A DNA stretch of 23,823 bases, taken from NCBI GenBank assembly GCA_046091165.1, contig JBJTBE010000051.1:1-23823 (forward strand). The letters run 5' to 3'. Position numbers and translations under genes: made by a program. Within the stretch, counting starts at the first letter, position 1, and every line of letters starts with the position of its first letter. The notes under the pieces are model-generated. The model ran no database searches. It saw only the letters and a list, made by a program, of their open reading frames with translations, and had not been told where the DNA came from. Source of the DNA: F1-60-MAGs163 sp046091165 (GTDB lineage: Bacteria > Actinomycetota > Thermoleophilia > Solirubrobacterales > Solirubrobacteraceae). Shown piece by piece: positions 7,680-16,493 of the stretch.

Positions 7680-8918
7680 GTGGCCCGAATAATCAACCGC
7701 GCTCCGGTCGCCGTCGGGCTGGCCCTGCTGGTCGCCGTAGTCGTCGTGCTGGCGATGATGCCGCGCACCGGGCTGGTCGAGCCCCTCGCCGTCGACCCGC
7801 GCGACTGGTTCACGCAGGCCCAGCTCGACCGCGCGAGCGGCTTTCGTGGCCTGCAGCTCTGGCTCGCCGTCGCCGGCATCGCGGTCGAGGCGGCGGTGCT
7901 CGCGTGGCTGGTGATCCGCCCGCCCCGCTGGCTCGGCCGTGCCTGGAAGCACCCGGTCCTGGCCAGCGCGGGTGCCGGCGCCCTGATCGCGGCGCTGCTG
8001 GCCGTCGCCGGGCTGCCGGTAGGCGCGGCGATGCATGCCCGGGCGGCCGACGTGGGCCTGGCCACCGGCGGCTGGGGCCAGTGGGCGGCCGACTGGGCGC
8101 GCTCCCTGGGTGTCGGCGCGGTGATCGCCGCGGCGCTCACCGCGGCCGGCATCGCGCTGATGCGGCGGATGCCGCGCAGCTGGTGGGTGGCCGCCGCGGG
8201 CCTGACCGTCCTGGCCGCCGTCCTCTTCGCCTTCGCCCGCCCCATCGTCGTCGACCCCCTCTTCAACCGGTTCACCCAACTGCCGCCCGGCCCGGCCCGG
8301 GAGTCGGTCACCGCGCTGGCGGCGAAGGCCGGGATCGACGTCGGCTCGGTCCTCGTGGTGGACGCGAGCCGCCGCACCAGCGCGGCGAACGCCTACGTGG
8401 ACGGGATCGGCTCCTCCCGGCGGGTGGTGCTCTACGACACCCTGCTCGAGGACTTCCCGCCGGCGCAGGTCCGGCTGGTGGTCGCCCACGAGCTGGCCCA
8501 CGTGCGCTACCGGGACATCTGGCGCGGCCTGCTCTTCGTCGCCCTGGTGACGCCGGCGGCGTTCTTCGCGGTCTCGCGGCTCGTGCGGGCCTGGGGCCCC
8601 CGCGACGAGGGCGCCGACGGCCCGGCCAGGCCGGGGCCCGCGACGGTGCCGGCCCTCACCGCGGCGGCAACCCTGATGGTCTTCCTGGTGACCCTCGTCT
8701 CCAACCCGCTCTCTCGCGGGGTAGAGCAGAGGGCCGACTCCTACTCGCTGCAGCTCACCGGCGAGGCGCCGGCCTTCATCTCCCAGCAGCGCCGCCTCGC
8801 CCTCCAGAATCTCAGCGAGCCCGACCCGCCGGCGCTCTCCCGGCTGCTCTTCGGGACCCATCCGACGACCCTGCAGCGGATAGGGACCGGACTGGCCTGG
8901 GAGAAGGGGGAGCGGTGA
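7680..8918 (+). CDS. M48 (Ste24/CAAX-protease-like) membrane zinc metalloprotease
   Basis: Predicted integral-membrane protease of 412 residues. The N-terminal half has about four to five hydrophobic helices, as in Ste24-type enzymes, with the conserved RPIVVDPLFNRFTQL segment before the catalytic domain. The zinc motif is HELAH (residues 270-274), a normal HExxH with Ala where Ste24 has Gly. The downstream EQRAD (Glu349) supplies the third zinc ligand. The C-terminal GTHPTTLQRI is the usual end motif of this family. The GTG at 7680 is preferred because TAGCGT lies 7 bases upstream; in-frame starts further left fall inside the divergent gene. The stop overlaps rlmH by 4 nt. Prenylated substrates are unlikely in bacteria; the real target is unknown. 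Confidence 0.93.
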   Translation: MARIINRAPVAVGLALLVAVVVVLAMMPRTGLVEPLAVDPRDWFTQAQLDRASGFRGLQLWLAVAGIAVEAAVLAWLVIRPPRWLGRAWKHPVLASAGAGALIAALLAVAGLPVGAAMHARAADVGLATGGWGQWAADWARSLGVGAVIAAALTAAGIALMRRMPRSWWVAAAGLTVLAAVLFAFARPIVVDPLFNRFTQLPPGPARESVTALAAKAGIDVGSVLVVDASRRTSAANAYVDGIGSSRRVVLYDTLLEDFPPAQVRLVVAHELAHVRYRDIWRGLLFVALVTPAAFFAVSRLVRAWGPRDEGADGPARPGPATVPALTAAATLMVFLVTLVSNPLSRGVEQRADSYSLQLTGEAPAFISQQRRLALQNLSEPDPPALSRLLFGTHPTTLQRIGTGLAWEKGER

Positions 8919-9325
8919 AGGTGACCGTGCTCTCGGTCGGGCGCCTGCGGGCACCCTGGGCCGACGACATCGCCCACTACGAGAAGCTGCTCGGCCGCCA
9001 CTGCCGCCTGGAGCTGGTCGAGCTGCGCGACGGGGCCCGGCTGGGGTCGCGGATCCCCGAGCGGGCCTTCGTCTCCGTCCTCGAAGAGGACGGAGACGAG
9101 TACGACAGCGTCGCCTTCAGCCGCTTCATCGAGCAGCGCCGCATGAGCGGCGTCGACCTCTGCTTCGTCGTCGGCGGCGCCTACGGCGGCGTGGAGGTGG
9201 AGGCCGACCACCGCTTCTCGCTCGGGCCGATGACCCTGCCCCACCAGCTCGCGCGGGTCGTCCTGCTCGAGCAGCTCTACCGGGCCCACTCGATCCTCGC
9301 CGGCGAGCCGTACCACCACGGCTAG
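8915..9325 (+). CDS. rlmH: 23S rRNA (pseudouridine-1915-N3)-methyltransferase
   Basis: SPOUT-family methyltransferase that modifies pseudouridine 1915 in helix 69 of 23S rRNA in assembled 70S ribosomes. The GTG at 8915 overlaps the M48 stop (GTGA) and gives the family N-terminus VKVTVLSVGRLRAPW. The SAM-binding knot is FVVGGAYGG, followed by LTLPHQLARVVLLEQLYRA and the very conserved C-terminus AGEPYHH. At 136 residues it is about 20 shorter than the E. coli enzyme, the loss being in the middle region before the knot. All knot motifs are intact, so it should be active. Confidence 0.95.
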   Translation: MKVTVLSVGRLRAPWADDIAHYEKLLGRHCRLELVELRDGARLGSRIPERAFVSVLEEDGDEYDSVAFSRFIEQRRMSGVDLCFVVGGAYGGVEVEADHRFSLGPMTLPHQLARVVLLEQLYRAHSILAGEPYHHG

Positions 9326-9328
9326 GGA

Positions 9329-9334
9329 TACGCT
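9329..9334 (+). promoter_or_regulatory. Candidate -10 of argS
   Basis: TACGCT (preceded by GA) lies 14 bases before the TTG at 9349, giving a leader of about 8 nt without an SD. The same hexamer occurs before ccmG and tRNA-Leu. Confidence 0.4.
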
Positions 9335-9348
9335 GGCGCCGAGCCGCC

Positions 9349-10995
9349 TTGCCCGACCCCGCGCCCCAGACCGACCCGCTCAGCCGCCTTCGCGCCGCCG
9401 TGATGGAGGCGGCCGCCGAAGCCGTGCCGGGCGCCGACGCCTCGGCGGCGACGATCGAGCCGCCGGGGGCCGGGGGAGAGGGCGACTACGCCACCAACGC
9501 CGCCCTCGTGCTGGCCAAGGCGGCCGGCGAGCCGCCCCGCGAGGTGGCCGGGCGGATCTCCGCCGCGCTGGCCCAGCGGCTCGGCGACGGCCTGGCGGGA
9601 GCCGAGGTGGCCGGCCCCGGCTTCCTGAACCTGACCCTCTCCGACGCCTGGCACGCCGGCGCCCTGGCCGACGTCGCAGCCGCCGGGAACCGGTGGGGAG
9701 CGGCGCAGGCCGACCCGCCGCTGCGGGTCAACGTCGAATTCGTCAGCGCCAACCCGACCGGCCCGATCCACGTCGGCGGCACGCGCAACGCCGCCTACGG
9801 CGACTCGCTGGCCCGGCTGCTGGCCTTCACCGGCAACGAGGTCCACCGCGAGTTCTACGTAAACGACGCCGGATCGCAGGTGCTGATGCTCGGCGAGTCG
9901 GTCAAGGCCCGGGCCCGCGGGGAGGAGGTCCCGGAGGGCGGTTACCAGGGCGATTACGTGGCCCGGCTGGCCGACGACATCCCCGGCGCCGGCGACCTGC
10001 CCGCCGCCGAGGTGGCCCGCGCCGCGGTGGCGCTGATGGTGGCCGAGGCCGAGCGCAGCCTCGCGCGGATGCGGATCGTCTTCGACGACTGGTTCCACGA
10101 GCACACGCTCCACGAGGGCGACCCGTCGGCCGTCGGCCGCAGCCTGGCCTCCCTGGACGAACAGGGCCGGAGCTTCGAGGAGGAGGGCGCGCTCTGGCTG
10201 CGCACGACGGAGTTCGGCGACGACAAGGACCGCGTGCTGATGCGCTCCAGCGGGGAGCACACCTACTTCGCCTCCGACATCGCCTACCACCGCGACAAAG
10301 TCGACCGCGGCTTCGACCTGCTGATCGACGTCTGGGGCGCCGACCATCACGGCTACGTGCCCCGCATGCAGGCCGCCTTCGAGGCCTCGGGCGGGGAGCC
10401 GGGGGCACTGGAGCTGGTGATCATGCAGCTCGTCCACCTCGTGGAGGGGGGCGAGCGCGCGCGGATGAGCAAGCGCGCCGGCGAGTTCGTGACCCTCGAG
10501 GACCTGATCGAGGACATCGGGGTGGACGCCGCGCGCTGGTTCCTGCTTGCCCGCTCCCACGACACGACGATCGAGCTCGACCTCGCGCTGGCCCGCGAGC
10601 AGTCGAGCGAGAACCCGGTCTACTACGTCCAGTACGCGCACGCCCGCGCCTGCTCGATCATCGCCCGCGCGGCGGCCGAGGGGCTGGCGTCCGATGGCGC
10701 GGCCGCGCCGGGCGGGCTTCACCCCAGCGAGCGGGCGCTGGTGCGCCGGCTGCTCGAGTTTCCCGGAGAGGTCCAGGAGGCCGCCGACCGCCGGGCCCCG
10801 CACCGGATCGCCACCTGGGCCCTGGCCGCCGCTCAGGACTTCAGCGCCTTCTCCCGCGACCGCCCGGTGGTCGGGGCCTCCCCGGCGCTGGCCGCGTTCC
10901 GGCTCGAGCTCTGCGCGGCGACCCGCGACGTCCTGGCCCGCGCCCTCGACCTCCTGGGCGTGGCGGCCCCGGAGACGATGGAGCGGGAGGACTAG
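9349..10995 (+). CDS. argS: Arginyl-tRNA synthetase
   Basis: Class Ia synthetase charging tRNA-Arg, 548 residues, normal length. The N-terminal tRNA-recognition (Add-1) domain includes GDYATNAALVLAK. The signature ANPTGPIHVGGTRNA has the HIGH-type motif HVGG at 141-144. The KMSKS-type motif is MSKR at 373-376, followed by GEFVTLEDLIEDIG. The C-terminal DALR anticodon domain includes VQYAHARACSI. The start is taken as TTG at 9349, next to the -10-like TACGCT and giving PDPAPQTDPLSRLRAAV. A GTG at 9400 is a less likely alternative because it would remove the first Add-1 helix. The stop codon lies in a CTAG that also serves as the stop of the convergent ccdA gene. Confidence 0.96.
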   Translation: MPDPAPQTDPLSRLRAAVMEAAAEAVPGADASAATIEPPGAGGEGDYATNAALVLAKAAGEPPREVAGRISAALAQRLGDGLAGAEVAGPGFLNLTLSDAWHAGALADVAAAGNRWGAAQADPPLRVNVEFVSANPTGPIHVGGTRNAAYGDSLARLLAFTGNEVHREFYVNDAGSQVLMLGESVKARARGEEVPEGGYQGDYVARLADDIPGAGDLPAAEVARAAVALMVAEAERSLARMRIVFDDWFHEHTLHEGDPSAVGRSLASLDEQGRSFEEEGALWLRTTEFGDDKDRVLMRSSGEHTYFASDIAYHRDKVDRGFDLLIDVWGADHHGYVPRMQAAFEASGGEPGALELVIMQLVHLVEGGERARMSKRAGEFVTLEDLIEDIGVDAARWFLLARSHDTTIELDLALAREQSSENPVYYVQYAHARACSIIARAAAEGLASDGAAAPGGLHPSERALVRRLLEFPGEVQEAADRRAPHRIATWALAAAQDFSAFSRDRPVVGASPALAAFRLELCAATRDVLARALDLLGVAAPETMERED

Positions 10996-11741
10996 ATCCG
11001 GTAGAGGAAGTCGAGGCCGAGCGAGTCGAGGAACTGCTGGGCCTCGATGTTGAGGCGGGTCAGCTCCCCGGTGAGGATCATCACGCCCATCGCGATGAGG
11101 ATCAGGCCCGAGATGAAGGTGATCGCCAGGTAGCGGTCGCGCAGCCAGCTGAAGGCGACGGTGGCCCGGTCGAAGGCGACGGCCATGACCAGGAACGGGA
11201 TGGCCAGTCCCAGCGAGTAGAAGAGGAGCAGCACCCCGCCCTGCCCGACCGAGCCGGAGGTCGACGCTGCGGCCAGCACGGCGGCGAGGGTCGGTCCCAC
11301 GCAGGGCGTCCAGGCGATGGCGAAGGCCAGCCCGGCGATCACCGGGCCGCCGGTCCCGGCCCGGGAGATCAGCGCCTCCGGGCGCCAGTCGCGGTTGAGG
11401 CGGTCGACGAACGGGGTGGCCATGAAGAAGAGGCCCAGGGCGATGATCATCACGCCGGCGATCGTGTCGAGCAGCTGGCGGTTGTCGCGCAGCAGCGAGC
11501 CGATCCCGGTGGCGGTCATGCCCAGGGCGATGAACATCACGGTGAACGAGAGGCAGAAGATGACCGCGGGCAGGATCACGTGGCTCATCCGCTTCTCGCC
11601 CGCCCGGATCTCGGTGATGCTGACCCCGGAGATGGCCGACAGGTAACCGGGGACGAGGGGCAGGACGCAGGGCGAGATAAAGGAGATGAAGCCGACCGCG
11701 AAGGCGGCCAGCACGGTGGTGTCGGCGGCGGCGATGGGCAC
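10992..11741 (-). CDS. ccdA: CcdA/DsbD-like thiol-disulfide transmembrane protein
   Basis: Moves electrons across the membrane from cytosolic thioredoxin to extracytoplasmic thiol-redox partners used in cytochrome c maturation. The 249-residue product has six hydrophobic segments. The redox cysteines are Cys25 in FISPCVLPLVPGYL and Cys147 in AWTPCVGPTL, both the family signatures. The C-terminal ~35 residues (ELTRLNIEAQQFLDSLG) are soluble. The start is GTG at 11741, 3 nt after the ccmH stop. It is the last gene of the ccmG-ccmH-ccdA operon and would supply reductant to the CxxC motifs of the two upstream products. Its stop is shared base for base with argS. Confidence 0.92.
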   Translation of the reverse strand: MPIAAADTTVLAAFAVGFISFISPCVLPLVPGYLSAISGVSITEIRAGEKRMSHVILPAVIFCLSFTVMFIALGMTATGIGSLLRDNRQLLDTIAGVMIIALGLFFMATPFVDRLNRDWRPEALISRAGTGGPVIAGLAFAIAWTPCVGPTLAAVLAAASTSGSVGQGGVLLLFYSLGLAIPFLVMAVAFDRATVAFSWLRDRYLAITFISGLILIAMGVMILTGELTRLNIEAQQFLDSLGLDFLYRI

Positions 11742-11744
11742 GGC

Positions 11745-12209
11745 TCAGCGCCCGAAGCGTTCCAGCTCGGCGTCGAGCCGGGCGCGGTCCTCGGCGCTGC
11801 CCGGGTCGGAGCCGGGGCCGTCCGCCGCGCTCTCGCGGCCGCGCCGGCGCCAGCGGGCCACCAGGATGGCGGCGATGGCGAGCAGGGCGATCGCGACGAG
11901 CACCGGGATCAGGTAGGCGCCGAGGCTGAACCCCGACTCCTCGGGCAGGGCGAGGATGTCCGGGCCGTAGCGGGCCTTGAGCGTCGCCTTCACCTGCTCC
12001 TCGTCCTGGCCCTGGGCGATCAGGGTGCGGATCTCCCGGCGCAGCTGGTCGGCGCGCGGCGATTCGGCGACGTAGAGCGGAACGTTGCAGGTGTCGCACA
12101 TCACCTCGGTCTCGATCTGGTACTGGCTGACCGCGGCCCCGCCGGTCGCGGGCAGCGCCGCGGCCGCGCGGGCCGCGGCGGCCAGCGCGATGGCCAGGCG
12201 GGCGCTCAT
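11745..12209 (-). CDS. ccmH: CcmH-type cytochrome c maturation thiol-redox protein
   Basis: Membrane-anchored oxidoreductase that keeps apocytochrome c thiols reduced for haem attachment. The 154-residue protein has a signal peptide (MSARLAIALAAAARAAAALP), the redox motif CDTC (Cys38, Cys41) in a context equivalent to the LRCPVCQ of proteobacterial CcmH, the conserved helical bundle ending ARYGPDILALP, a single membrane helix at about 96-118 and a charged tail. Its start ATG overlaps the ccmG stop by 4 nt. The motif is CDTC where most homologues have CPxC; the effect on redox potential is unknown. Confidence 0.9.
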   Translation of the reverse strand: MSARLAIALAAAARAAAALPATGGAAVSQYQIETEVMCDTCNVPLYVAESPRADQLRREIRTLIAQGQDEEQVKATLKARYGPDILALPEESGFSLGAYLIPVLVAIALLAIAAILVARWRRRGRESAADGPGSDPGSAEDRARLDAELERFGR

Positions 12210-12763
12210 CCCTCCCCCCGCGCGCGGGCGATTGCCTGGTCGAGGAACTCCTCTTTCAGCTGGCCGCGGCCTACGGCGACGATCCGGCCCCGGGCGTCGA
12301 TCACGAAGGTCTCGGGCAGGGCCGTCGTGCCGAAGAGCGGCGCGAGGTCGAGCTTGTCGTCGCGGGCCGAGGGGTAGTTGAGCCCGTATCGGCGCGCGAA
12401 GGCCCGGGACTCGTCGGCGAAGTCCTTGTAGGTGACGCCGAGCACGGTTCCGTCCCCCTGGGCCCTGAGGCCGCGCTGGGCCTTGACGAGGATCGGAGCC
12501 TCCTCGGCGCACGGCTTGCACCACGAGGCCCAGAAGTTCAGCACGACCACCTGGCCGCGCAGCTCCTTCAGCGAGACCGTTCCCCTGCCGTCGAGCAGCG
12601 GCAGGGCGACGTCTGCGCCCGGGGCGACCGGCTGCTCGCCCCGCTGGACCGCGGCATCGAGTGAGCTGTCCTCGCCGCCGGCGGCGACCCCGTAGACCAG
12701 CAGGCCGACGACGGCCACGGCCAGGACGATCACGACGATGGATATCGGCCCGGGGCGCTTCAC
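12206..12763 (-). CDS. ccmG: CcmG/DsbE-like thioredoxin-fold protein
   Basis: Membrane-tethered thioredoxin of 185 residues that reduces CcmH or apocytochrome c. It has an N-terminal anchor (ISIVVIVLAVAVVGLLVYG), a thioredoxin fold with active site WCKPC (Cys82, Cys85), and the cis-Pro region ALPETFVIDARGRIV. The GTG at 12763 is preferred. The frame is open to 12823, but the extra 20 codons have no membrane or homology logic and would cover the presumed promoter (TACGCT, minus strand, 12779-12774). Its stop overlaps ccmH. First gene of the ccmG-ccmH-ccdA operon. Confidence 0.93.
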   Translation of the reverse strand: MKRPGPISIVVIVLAVAVVGLLVYGVAAGGEDSSLDAAVQRGEQPVAPGADVALPLLDGRGTVSLKELRGQVVVLNFWASWCKPCAEEAPILVKAQRGLRAQGDGTVLGVTYKDFADESRAFARRYGLNYPSARDDKLDLAPLFGTTALPETFVIDARGRIVAVGRGQLKEEFLDQAIARARGEG

Positions 12764-12773
12764 GCTTCCCGAG

Positions 12774-12779
12774 AGCGTA
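12774..12779 (-). promoter_or_regulatory. -10 element of the ccmG-ccmH-ccdA operon
   Basis: TACGCT on the minus strand, 10 bases before the GTG at 12763. GGGAAGC just before the start could act as a weak SD if the RNA begins early enough. Confidence 0.4.
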
Positions 12780-12808
12780 GAGGGCGCGCCGCCCCCGGCG
12801 TTCCCGGT

Positions 12809-12814
12809 TATCCT
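12809..12814 (+). promoter_or_regulatory. -10 element of tRNA-Gly
   Basis: TATCCT ending 10 bases before the mature 5' end at 12825, predicting a pre-tRNA leader of about 4 nt. Confidence 0.4.
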
Positions 12815-12824
12815 GCCCCGCAAT

Positions 12825-12897
12825 GCGGCGGTAGCTCAGTTGGTAGAGCATCAGCTTCCCAAGCTGAGGGTCGCGAGTTCGAGCCTCGTCCGCCGCT
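12825..12897 (+). tRNA. tRNA-Gly(CCC)
   Basis: 73-nt cloverleaf. The acceptor arm is GCGGCGG/CCGCCGC with discriminator T. The D arm is GCTC/GAGC around AGTTGGTA. The anticodon stem TCAGC/GCTGA encloses TTCCCAA (anticodon CCC, reads GGG). The T arm is GCGAG/CTCGT with loop TTCGAGC and one G-U pair. CCA is not encoded. It lies between the divergent cytochrome c maturation blocks. Confidence 0.95.
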
Positions 12898-12901
12898 CTG
12901 G

Positions 12902-12915
12902 GGCCCGGAAGGGCC
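12902..12915 (+). terminator. Possible hairpin after tRNA-Gly
   Basis: GGCCC-GGAA-GGGCC, a 5-bp GC stem with a GNRA-type tetraloop starting 4 bases after the tRNA. There is no T-run, so support is weak. Confidence 0.3.
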
Positions 12916-12927
12916 GGGCGTGGGTGC

Positions 12928-13137
12928 TTACCAGTCCTGGCAGCAGCCGCAGTGCGGGCAGCAGACCGAGGTGCCGACCGCCGAGTCGAAGGCGGCGCCG
13001 CAGGCGCAGCTGTAGAGCGCGTGGTCGTTGGGACCGCCGGCGCGGCGGATGCGGCCACAGTCGGCGCCGCGCCTCGGAGCCGGGCGGCCGGCCCGGCGCC
13101 CGGCCAGCAGCGGGCGGCTGAGTGTGAGAGCGATCAC
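12928..13137 (-). CDS. Small zinc-ribbon protein
   Basis: Hypothetical protein of up to 69 residues. The C-terminal 30 residues look like a real domain: SCACGAAFDS, then TSVCCPHCGCCQDW, a CxC and CPxC pair suitable for one zinc ion, ending in Gln-Asp-Trp. I recall similar short actinobacterial proteins ending in a CPHCG..QxW motif, but have no name for them. The N-terminal half is basic and low-complexity. The GTG start at 13137 is the first in frame, with TAAACC (minus strand, 13149-13144) 6 bases before it as a possible leaderless -10. It lies tail-to-tail with tRNA-Gly and divergent from ccmE. Coding status is probable, not certain. Confidence 0.6.
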   Translation of the reverse strand: MIALTLSRPLLAGRRAGRPAPRRGADCGRIRRAGGPNDHALYSCACGAAFDSAVGTSVCCPHCGCCQDW

Positions 13138-13253
13138 ACGATGGGTTTAGGCGCCGGGCCGCCGAGTCCTTCCCGGCGGGCAATCCTGCACCGGTCCCTG
13201 CTTCCCGGCGCGCAGCCGCCATCTCCGGGGCGCCTTGCCTCCAGGACCCGTGC

Positions 13254-13259
13254 GATACT
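13254..13259 (+). promoter_or_regulatory. -10 element of ccmE
   Basis: GATACT ending 10 bases before the ATG at 13270, predicting a 5' leader of about 4 nt with no SD. Confidence 0.4.
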
Positions 13260-13269
13260 GGCGCAGGCC

Positions 13270-13710
13270 ATGAATCCCGCCCGCAAGCGACAGGTCCGGC
13301 TGGTCGTCTTCCTCACCGCTGCCCTCGTGCTCGCCGCTGCGCTGGCCTACACCAGCTTCTCCTCGGCCAGCTCGGCCGTCCAGCCCAGCCAGCTGCTTCA
13401 GTCGTCCAACCCGGGCCAGAGCTACCAGCTCACCGGGAAGGTGGTCGACAGCTCGGTGGAGCGCCGGCGGGAGAGCATCAGCTTCCGCGTTCGTGACCGC
13501 AAGGGCTCGGAGTCGGTTCTCGTCAACTACGCCGGGGCGGTGCCCGACCCCTTCCGGGAGGGCCGCGAGGTGATCATCGACGTCAAGCGGGCCGGGGCCT
13601 CGCCCGAGGTCTTCACCGGCGAGAAGGACACGCTGGTAACCAAGTGCCCCTCGAAGTTCCGCGACTCGAAGACCGACCCGGCCGGCATGCCGGGGACCAA
13701 GGCCTCCTGA
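13270..13710 (+). CDS. ccmE: CcmE haem chaperone, cysteine-type
   Basis: CcmE binds haem covalently outside the membrane and passes it to CcmF/CcmH for attachment to apocytochrome c. The 146-residue protein has an N-terminal anchor (LVVFLTAALVLAAALAYTSF) and the OB-fold core with the family signature VLVNYAGAVPDPFREG. In E. coli the haem ligand is His in an HxxxY motif. Here the equivalent place reads KCPSKF, with Cys126 replacing His and Phe130 replacing Tyr. Cysteine-type CcmE (CxxxY) is known from archaea and some sulfate reducers, so the protein is probably functional; the Phe is a further change. The ATG at 13270 is chosen because the anchor follows at once and GATACT lies 10 bases upstream. 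Followed 6 nt later by ccmF. Confidence 0.92.
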   Translation: MNPARKRQVRLVVFLTAALVLAAALAYTSFSSASSAVQPSQLLQSSNPGQSYQLTGKVVDSSVERRRESISFRVRDRKGSESVLVNYAGAVPDPFREGREVIIDVKRAGASPEVFTGEKDTLVTKCPSKFRDSKTDPAGMPGTKAS

Positions 13711-13716
13711 GCTGAC

Positions 13717-15915
<2,199 letters not shown>

Positions 15916-15920
15916 CCGCG

Positions 15921-15926
15921 TAGGCT
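15921..15926 (+). promoter_or_regulatory. -10 element of the ccmI-like gene (leaderless)
   Basis: TAGGCT followed by 7 bases and the GTG at 15934, located just after the ccmF stop. It would give an internal leaderless promoter. Confidence 0.45.
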
Positions 15927-15933
15927 CGAAGCC

Positions 15934-16242
15934 GTGGAGATCCTCGCCGCGATCTGCGTCATTGCGCTGCTGGGCGTGACCGCGCTCTTCGTCGGCGCGC
16001 CGCTGCGCCGGCGCCCCGGGGAGGCAGCCGGGTCGCTCGAGGGCCGGATCGCCGACCTGGAGGCCGCACGGGACGCCCGCTACCGCGAGATCCGCGAACT
16101 CGAGATCGACCACCGGACGGGAAAGCTCGACGACCAGGACTGGCGGCGCCTGGACCGCGAGCTGCGCGCCGAGGCGATCGAGATCCTCAGGGAGCTCGAC
16201 GAGCTGCGCCCGCAGGGCGCCGAGCCGCCCGCCTCCCGCTAG
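15934..16242 (+). CDS. Short CcmI-like membrane protein
   Basis: 102-residue protein with one N-terminal membrane helix (EILAAICVIALLGVTALFVGAPL) followed by a charged coiled-coil-like region containing LEAARDARYREIRELEIDHRTGKL and DWRRLDRELRAEAIEIL. This matches the N-terminal part of CcmI-type proteins, which begin with a helix and an LxxL-D-xxxGKL-xxxDY/W motif. The C-terminal TPR part that binds apocytochrome in proteobacteria is absent. Position straight after ccmF supports a cytochrome c maturation role. The GTG start is supported by a TAGGCT box 7 bases upstream. Its stop TAG doubles as the first three bases of the secG -10. Confidence 0.75.
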   Translation: MEILAAICVIALLGVTALFVGAPLRRRPGEAAGSLEGRIADLEAARDARYREIRELEIDHRTGKLDDQDWRRLDRELRAEAIEILRELDELRPQGAEPPASR

Positions 16243-16245
16243 CAT
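16240..16245 (+). promoter_or_regulatory. -10 element of secG overlapping the upstream stop codon
   Basis: TAGCAT, whose TAG is the stop codon of the ccmI-like gene, then 8 bases and the ATG at 16254. This is the same hexamer as before tgt. Confidence 0.45.
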
Positions 16246-16253
16246 CAGCGCCG

Positions 16254-16481
16254 ATGACCGCGATTCTCACCGGCCTGGTGGCCGTCCTCTCGGTGGTGGT
16301 GATTTTTCTGATCCTCATGCACTCGGGCCAGGACGCCGGGCTCTCGGGCGCCTTCGGCGTCGGCACCGGCGAAGGCTCGCTGGGGGGCGGTTCGCTCGTC
16401 GAGCGCAACCTCAACCGCTGGACGGTGGCCGTGGCCGTCGTCTGGATGCTCTCGATCATCGCGCTGGTCAAGTTCGGCTGA
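16254..16481 (+). CDS. secG: SecG protein-export subunit
   Basis: Small subunit of the SecYEG translocon. 75 residues with two membrane helices (LTGLVAVLSVVVIFLILMH and WTVAVAVVWMLSIIAL) joined by the conserved Gly/Ser-rich cytosolic loop (SGQDAGLSGAFG, GSLGGGSLVERNLNR). The length and loop are typical. No SD is visible; the TAGCAT box 8 bases upstream suggests leaderless expression. It is followed after 12 nt by the PfkB-type kinase gene. Confidence 0.92.
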   Translation: MTAILTGLVAVLSVVVIFLILMHSGQDAGLSGAFGVGTGEGSLGGGSLVERNLNRWTVAVAVVWMLSIIALVKFG

Positions 16482-16493
16482 CCGGCCCGCTCC

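Noticed and set aside
8487..8501. HELAH in the M48 protease as a broken active site
   Set aside because: HExxH tolerates any residue at the x positions. Both His, the Glu and the third ligand Glu349 are present.
9322..12377. Very long open frames opposite and out of frame with argS (over 890 codons on each strand)
   Set aside because: They are by-products of extreme G/C third-position bias. They are Arg/Pro/Gly-rich, run through several confirmed genes, and carry no motifs.
13138..13269. Possible gene between the zinc-ribbon gene and ccmE
   Set aside because: Open frames here have no motifs or start signals. I see only the divergent promoter region.
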